Origin: Clostridia bacterium
GTDB lineage: Bacteria; Bacillota; Clostridia; Oscillospirales; CAG-272
Reading direction: 5' to 3'
Length of the DNA: 10,749 nt
Assembly: GCA_017457465.1 (NCBI GenBank)
Contig: JAFTHJ010000100.1
Span: 1 to 10,749, forward strand
Made by a program: the position numbers and the translations under genes. Shown piece by piece: positions 6,998-10,749 of the stretch (positions are counted from its first letter, which is position 1; every line of letters starts with the position of its first letter). The notes below the pieces were generated by a model, which ran no database searches, was not told where the DNA came from, and worked only from the letters and a program-made list of their open reading frames with translations.

Positions 6998-7372
6998 ATG
7001 AGCGAAAAGGTATATACGAAAAACGCGCCCGACGCGATAGGACCGTACTCACAGGCGGTGAAGTGCGGAGGATTTGTTTTTACATCGGGACAGATAGCTA
7101 TAAATCCCGCGAGCGGAACGGTTGAGGCGCAGACTATCGAGGAGCAGACAGAGCAGATATGCAAAAATCTCTGCGCGGTTCTTGAGGCTGCGGGAAGCTC
7201 GATAGACAAAGCGGTCAAGACAACCTGCTTCCTTGCCGATATGGCGGATTTTGCGGCGTTCAACGAGGTTTACGGAAGATATTTCACATCCAAACCCGCG
7301 CGTTCCTGCGTTGCTGCAAAGCAGCTGCCCAAGAACGTTCTTGCAGAGGTAGAGGTAATCGCCGAGCTGTAA
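6998..7372 (+). CDS. ridA: RidA family 2-iminobutanoate/2-iminopropanoate deaminase
   Basis: A small 124-residue YjgF/YER057c/UK114 family protein. It speeds hydrolysis of the enamine/imine intermediates released by PLP dehydratases such as IlvA, protecting other PLP enzymes from damage. Key residues are in place: GPYSQA (15-20, with Y17), the substrate-carboxylate arginine R102 in PARSC, C104, and E117 in the C-terminal AEVEVIAEL, which correspond to R105, C107 and E120 of the E. coli protein. The family forms trimers in the cytoplasm. The gene starts 21 nt after the ilvA stop behind AAAAGGAGAT (6981-6990), so it is co-transcribed with ilvA and governed by the same T-box. It therefore sits directly after the gene whose by-product it removes. 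Confidence 0.93.
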   Translation: MSEKVYTKNAPDAIGPYSQAVKCGGFVFTSGQIAINPASGTVEAQTIEEQTEQICKNLCAVLEAAGSSIDKAVKTTCFLADMADFAAFNEVYGRYFTSKPARSCVAAKQLPKNVLAEVEVIAEL

Positions 7373-7466
7373 AGGAAAAGTATGAGTCGGTTTGCCATAA
7401 AATCCGACGAAATGCGATAAAAATATGTGCATATTGAATCAAATTTTCAAAAATGCAGAATTCTTC

Positions 7467-7495
7467 TTGACAAAGACAGGGATTCGTGATAAAAT
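7467..7495 (+). promoter_or_regulatory. Sigma-A type promoter of the ilvB-ilvN-ilvC unit
   Basis: A perfect -35 box TTGACA (7467-7472) is 17 nt from the -10 box TAAAAT (7490-7495). The predicted start is near 7502, which places the T-box stem I directly at the 5' end of the transcript. The stretch 7373-7466 upstream contains no gene and no convincing terminator. Confidence 0.85.
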
Positions 7496-7501
7496 TACCA
7501 C

Positions 7502-7777
7502 AATATTTATTTTAAGCGTTTAAGGGAATTAGTAGTGCGCAAGCGTTTTCAGAAAGCCGACGGGTGATGCGAGTCGGTAGCGCGACCGTATGAATCTCCT
7601 CCCCCAGCTTCCGCTTGAAGACCCCTCGGGTTGCGTAGACGCGGACGGAGAGTCACCGTTATCACAGACGATTCACTGATAGGTGAAGCAGAGTGGCCGT
7701 AAAACGGCAATAAGAGTGGTACCGCAGAGTGTCAACGACCTTTGTCTCTTTTAACGGAAGAGATAAAGGTCTTTTTT
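7502..7777 (+). promoter_or_regulatory. T-box leader upstream of ilvB, specifier probably leucine
   Basis: A second tRNA-sensing leader. The T-box core AGAGTGGTACCGC (7713-7725) and an AGTA element (7531-7534) are clear. Stem I includes GCGC (7537-7540)/GCGC (7580-7583) and a distal hairpin CCGAC (7557-7561)/GTCGG (7573-7577) with loop GGGTGATGCGA, close to the equivalent loop of the ilvA leader. If GGGA (7524-7527) pairs with TCCC (7600-7603), the specifier position is CTC (7596-7598), leucine. ATC (7594-7596) lies one step upstream and cannot be excluded, and the base after CTC is C rather than the usual purine. AAGAG (7712-7716) can pair with CTCTT (7746-7750) to oppose the terminator. The TGGT bulge (7717-7720) fits tRNAs ending ACCA, such as tRNA-Leu and tRNA-Ile. 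The T-box identity is firm; the amino acid is tentative. Confidence 0.87.
7737..7777 (+). terminator. Intrinsic terminator of the ilvB T-box leader
   Basis: A 14-bp stem forms between 7737-7750 (GACCTTTGTCTCTT) and 7758-7771 (AAGAGATAAAGGTC), with one G-U pair at 7744/7764 and a 7-nt loop. It is followed by six T (7772-7777). Its 5' arm overlaps the sequence that can pair with the T-box side, as expected for a transcriptional attenuator. The 84 nt between it and the ilvB start (7778-7861) contain no further structure that I can recognise. Confidence 0.9.
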
Positions 7778-7861
7778 GAATTTACAGGCACTTTTGTGAC
7801 GGAAATGCTTGAAATCACAATGAAAACAACTATTCGCCTAGTGCGAAAACAGGAGGAAAGA

Positions 7862-9520
7862 ATGATATTGAACGGCTCTGAAATACTTGTAAATGTTCTT
7901 CTTGAGCAGGGCGTTGATACCGTGTTCGGATATCCGGGCGGCGCGGTTCTCAATATATACGACGCGCTTTACAAGTATAGCGACAAAATTCATCATTATA
8001 TGACGGCGCACGAGCAGGGAGCTGCTCACGCGGCTGACGGATACGCGAGAGCAACGGGTAAGACGGGCGTTGTTATAGCGACGAGCGGCCCCGGTGCCAC
8101 AAACCTTGTTACGGGTATCGCGACAGCTTATATGGACAGCGTTCCTATGGTTGCTATTACAGGAAACGTCCCCACGCAGCTTATCGGATGCGATAGCTTT
8201 CAGGAGGTTTACATTGCGGGTATAACGATGCCCATAACCAAGCACAATTTCGTGGTTCGCAAGGTTGAGGAGCTGGCTGATATAGTCAGAGAGGCATTTA
8301 AGATTGCCGCGAGCGGCAGACCTGGGCCCGTGCTTATAGATATCCCGAAGGATATCACAGCGGATAAGACCACATACGTTCCCGCCGAGAAGGTCGTGCC
8401 CCAAAATCCCCGCCCGAGACTTAAAAATATCGAGGAGATTGCGGGACTTATAAACAGAGCTGAAAGACCTTTCATATATTTCGGCGGAGGCGTCAGAATA
8501 TCGGGAGCGGGGGAGGAGCTTCGTGAGCTGATAATGAGAGCTGATATCCCCGCGGCGCATACGCTTATGGCGGCGGGCGTTCTCGGATATAACGAAAAGA
8601 ACAACCTCGGACTTATAGGTATGCACGGCTGCTATTCGGCAAACGCGGCGGCAAACAGAGCCGATATAATGCTCGCCATCGGAACACGCTTCAGCGACCG
8701 CGTGGCGCTCAACACCGAAAAGTTCGGTCATAACTCGCGTATCGTGCATATAGATATAGACCCCAGCGAGATAAACAAGATAATTGTTGCCGATTACAGT
8801 ATTACGGGAGACGTAAAGGAGGTTCTCACAGAGCTTCTCAAGTACATAAAGCCCCGTAAGCACGACGATTGGACGGCACAGATAGCCAAGTGGAAGAGAG
8901 ACGACTATATGCCCGAGGACAGAGAGGATATCCTCCGACCTCATCAGGTTATCGATACTACCTGCAGAATTGCGGGTGAGGATGCGATATACGTCACCGA
9001 CGTCGGTCAGCATCAGCTTTGGGCGGCGCAGTATCTCCGCCACGTAAAGCCGAGAAACTTCCTCACAAGCGGAGGCCTCGGAACTATGGGATACGGATAC
9101 GGCGCGGCTCTCGGAGCGCAGACGGCGTGTCCCGATAAAACGGTGGTTCATTTCACGTCCGACGGCTCACTCCATATGAATATGAACGAGCTTTGCACGG
9201 CAGTAAGCTACAAGCTGCCTGTAATAACCGTCATACTCAATAACGCGGTTCTCGGAATGGTAAGACAGTGGCAGGGAGTTTTCTATGACAGAAGATTCTC
9301 CTCCAGTGAGCCCGAGAGAAAGACCGACTATGTCGCGGTAGCCCGTGCGTTCGGCGGCGAGGGATATGTCTGTGAGACACCCGCCGAGCTTGAGGAGGCT
9401 ATGAAGAAGGCGGTCAAGGCAGATGGCCCTGTCTGGATAGATTGCAGAATAGACCGTGAAGAAAAGGTTCTCCCGATGATACCCTCGGGACAGACCGTTC
9501 ACGACACTATCTTCAAATAA
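7862..9520 (+). CDS. ilvB: Acetolactate (acetohydroxyacid) synthase, large catalytic subunit
   Basis: The TPP- and FAD-dependent catalytic subunit that condenses pyruvate with pyruvate or 2-oxobutyrate, giving the precursors of valine/leucine or isoleucine. With the ATG at 7862 it has 552 residues, normal for the family. AGGAGG (7851-7856) 5 nt upstream fixes this start; the frame is open further upstream only because it runs through the terminator. Visible features are FGYPGG near 22-27, catalytic E51 in TAHEQG, TSGPGATN around 74-81, the C-terminal TPP motif starting S433-D434-G435 and ending NN (460-461), and RQWQ with W470, which in this family favours 2-oxobutyrate as second substrate. 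The first motif residue is serine instead of the usual glycine of GDG. The next gene encodes the regulatory subunit. The enzyme acts in the cytoplasm directly downstream of IlvA. ilvB is used here for the biosynthetic large subunit. Confidence 0.95.
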   Translation: MILNGSEILVNVLLEQGVDTVFGYPGGAVLNIYDALYKYSDKIHHYMTAHEQGAAHAADGYARATGKTGVVIATSGPGATNLVTGIATAYMDSVPMVAITGNVPTQLIGCDSFQEVYIAGITMPITKHNFVVRKVEELADIVREAFKIAASGRPGPVLIDIPKDITADKTTYVPAEKVVPQNPRPRLKNIEEIAGLINRAERPFIYFGGGVRISGAGEELRELIMRADIPAAHTLMAAGVLGYNEKNNLGLIGMHGCYSANAAANRADIMLAIGTRFSDRVALNTEKFGHNSRIVHIDIDPSEINKIIVADYSITGDVKEVLTELLKYIKPRKHDDWTAQIAKWKRDDYMPEDREDILRPHQVIDTTCRIAGEDAIYVTDVGQHQLWAAQYLRHVKPRNFLTSGGLGTMGYGYGAALGAQTACPDKTVVHFTSDGSLHMNMNELCTAVSYKLPVITVILNNAVLGMVRQWQGVFYDRRFSSSEPERKTDYVAVARAFGGEGYVCETPAELEEAMKKAVKADGPVWIDCRIDREEKVLPMIPSGQTVHDTIFK

Positions 9521-9537
9521 GGAGGATTATGGATATG
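9521..9537 (+). promoter_or_regulatory. Ribosome binding site with two candidate ilvN starts
   Basis: GGAGG (9521-9525) begins immediately after the ilvB stop (TAA 9518-9520). An in-frame ATG at 9529 is only 3 nt away, while ATG 9535 is 9 nt away. The ridA and ilvC starts also use a spacing of about 9 nt, so 9535 is preferred. The choice changes the protein by two residues only. Confidence 0.55.
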
Positions 9538-10032
9538 AGAAAGCAATGTATGGTTCTCCTTGTTGAGAATAACGCGGGAGTTCTCGCGAGAGTCAGCTCA
9601 CTCTTTATGCAGAGAGGATTTAATATCGACTCGCTTACCGTTTCCTCTACCGATAGTCCGAATATATCGAGAATAACGGTAATGACAACGGGAGATAACA
9701 GAACCTTCAGCCAGATAATGAAGCAGACGAGTAAGCTCGTTGAGGCAAAGATGATATTCTCGGTCGAGCCCGAGTTCAGCCTTATCCGAGAGATACTTAT
9801 GGTAAAATTCTCGAGCGACACAGAGGAGCTTGAGGAGCTTAAAAAGATAATAGAAAGATTTGGAGCTCACATCATAGATATGTCCTACGGTTGCTTCGTT
9901 GCCGAGCTTACCGAGTCCCCCCAGAGAGTTGACGACTTCCTTGAGGCTGTCAAGTCTTACAGAATGATAGAGATATGCCGTTCGGGAGCGATAGCGCTCG
10001 AGCGCGGACTCATCGATTATGAACTTAATTAA
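9535..10032 (+). CDS. ilvN: Acetolactate synthase, small regulatory subunit
   Basis: The regulatory partner of IlvB, which raises its activity and confers feedback inhibition, typically by valine. It has 165 residues from ATG 9535. An N-terminal ACT domain covers about 4-77, with LVENNAGVLARVSSLFMQRG and NIDSLTV carrying the N-x-x-G-V-L signature and the effector-binding loop. The second domain (about 82-157), with LMVKF and the ending ICRSGAIALERG, is the usual small-subunit C-terminal region. Length matches the short ilvN/ilvH class of bacteria. It follows ilvB by 14 nt and precedes ilvC by 29 nt in the same operon, so it shares the T-box control. The effector-loop residues look intact, so I expect feedback sensitivity; this is inference from the family. 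Confidence 0.94.
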   Translation: MRKQCMVLLVENNAGVLARVSSLFMQRGFNIDSLTVSSTDSPNISRITVMTTGDNRTFSQIMKQTSKLVEAKMIFSVEPEFSLIREILMVKFSSDTEELEELKKIIERFGAHIIDMSYGCFVAELTESPQRVDDFLEAVKSYRMIEICRSGAIALERGLIDYELN

Positions 10033-10061
10033 ACTTTTATATATTTAAGGAGATTAAAAAA

Positions 10062-10749
10062 ATGATTACAAAGTATTACGACACAGATTGCAACCTCGGT
10101 TTGCTTGACGGCAAGACAGTATCGGTTATCGGATTCGGTAGCCAGGGACACGCTCATTCGATGAACCTCGCTGAAAGCGGAGTTAACGTGGCTGTCGGCT
10201 TGAGAAAGGGTAGCGCTCACTGGAAGAAGGCAGAGGATTTCGCCGCAACACATCCCAACTTCAAGGTAATGGAGATTGAGGACGCCGCAAAGGCAGGAGA
10301 CCTCGTAATGATGCTCGTTCCCGATGAACTTGCCGCTGATATCTACAACAAGCAGGTAGCTCCCCATATGAAGGACGGCGACGTTCTTATGTTCGCTCAC
10401 GGCTTCAATATTCACTTTAACTTCATTCAACCCGCAAAGAATATCGACGTTATCATGGTCGCTCCCAAGGGTCCCGGACACACAGTAAGAAGCCAGTATC
10501 AGGAGGGCAAGGGAGTTCCCAGCCTTATCGCTATTCATCAGGACTACACCGGCAAGGCTAAAGAGTACGCACTCGCATATGCAAGCGGAATCGGAGCAGG
10601 TAGAGCGGGTATCCTTGAGACATCCTTCAGAGAGGAGACCGAGACAGACCTCTTTGGTGAGCAGGCAGTTCTCTGCGGCGGTGTTACCGAGCTTATGAAG
10701 GCAGGCTTTGACACACTCGTTGAGGCAGGCTACGAGCCCGAGATGGCAT
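10062..10749 (+). CDS. ilvC: Ketol-acid reductoisomerase, class I, N-terminal part (runs off the window)
   Basis: The NAD(P)H- and Mg-dependent enzyme that isomerises and reduces acetohydroxy acids to dihydroxy acids, the step after IlvBN. 229 residues are visible, about two thirds of the usual ~330-residue class I enzyme; the frame is open at the window edge. Features are the Rossmann dinucleotide-binding loop GFGSQGHAH (24-32), the loop GLRKGS (46-51), which decides NADPH against NADH and whose basic residues favour NADPH, FAHGFN with catalytic H113, KGPGH (136-140), and the metal ligands D196 and E200 in TDLFGE. AAGGAGAT (10047-10054) lies about 9 nt before ATG 10062. Codon use is noticeably more regular, with fewer rare arginine codons, than in the first operon, consistent with high expression. 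It is the third gene of the T-box controlled ilvB-ilvN-ilvC unit. Confidence 0.95.
   Translation, partial: MITKYYDTDCNLGLLDGKTVSVIGFGSQGHAHSMNLAESGVNVAVGLRKGSAHWKKAEDFAATHPNFKVMEIEDAAKAGDLVMMLVPDELAADIYNKQVAPHMKDGDVLMFAHGFNIHFNFIQPAKNIDVIMVAPKGPGHTVRSQYQEGKGVPSLIAIHQDYTGKAKEYALAYASGIGAGRAGILETSFREETETDLFGEQAVLCGGVTELMKAGFDTLVEAGYEPEMA

Noticed and set aside
7386..7408. Hairpin after ridA as a terminator
   Set aside because: The stem is only about 5 bp and is not followed by a T-run.
7742..7861. A 40-residue N-terminal extension of IlvB
   Set aside because: The open frame upstream of 7862 runs through the T-box terminator and lacks a binding site at its first start codon. The family-typical N-terminus begins at 7862 behind AGGAGG.
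7838..9151. Long minus-strand open frame (437 codons) opposite ilvB
   Set aside because: It lies almost wholly opposite a clearly conserved gene, shows no recognisable domain, and is explained by codon bias on the coding strand.
1..10749. CRISPR arrays, tRNA genes, insertion sequences, integrase or attachment sites
   Set aside because: I saw no regularly spaced repeats, cloverleaf-like segments, transposase or integrase motifs, or flanking direct repeats.

Overview
This window looks like the chromosome of a Clostridia-type Firmicute, probably a gut-associated lineage of moderate GC; I cannot name the genus. The evidence is strong purine-rich ribosome binding sites on every gene, consensus sigma-A promoters (three TTGAC-type boxes, each 17 nt from its -10 box), two T-box leaders, and heavy use of ATA and AGA codons. 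All real genes are on the + strand.

Region 1 (1-5382) is a compact three-gene operon behind a near-consensus promoter. It encodes a TerB_N/TerB_C protein (131-1780), a BrxC/BrxD-type (DUF2791-like) P-loop ATPase (1781-3130) and an Lhr/BrxHI-type superfamily 2 helicase (3166-5382). The ATPase-helicase pair resembles the brxD-brxHI pair of type 2 BREX phage-defence loci. No BREX core gene (PglX methyltransferase, PglZ phosphatase, PglW or PglY) is present in the window, and a TerB-domain protein stands first. I read it as a stand-alone TerB-ATPase-helicase module, probably for genome defence or DNA processing. It is the part of the window most worth following up.

Region 2 (5443-7372) is a T-box controlled unit: promoter, leader with an apparent ATC (isoleucine) specifier, perfect intrinsic terminator, ilvA (threonine ammonia-lyase with one ACT domain) and ridA. 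RidA clears the reactive enamine/imine that IlvA releases, so enzyme and helper are made together.

Region 3 (7467 to the window end) is a second T-box unit: promoter, leader whose specifier is best read as CTC (leucine), terminator, ilvB, ilvN and the 5' part of ilvC. With ilvA this gives most of the route from threonine to the branched-chain precursors: 2-oxobutyrate from IlvA, acetohydroxy acids from IlvBN, and their reduction and isomerisation by IlvC. No ilvD is seen before the window ends. Two leaders with apparently different specifiers would let the cell tune isoleucine-specific input separately from the shared branched-chain steps.

I see no tRNA or rRNA genes, CRISPR arrays, transposases, integrases or attachment sites. 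No clear intrinsic terminator separates the helicase gene from the ilvA leader, or ridA from the ilvB leader.
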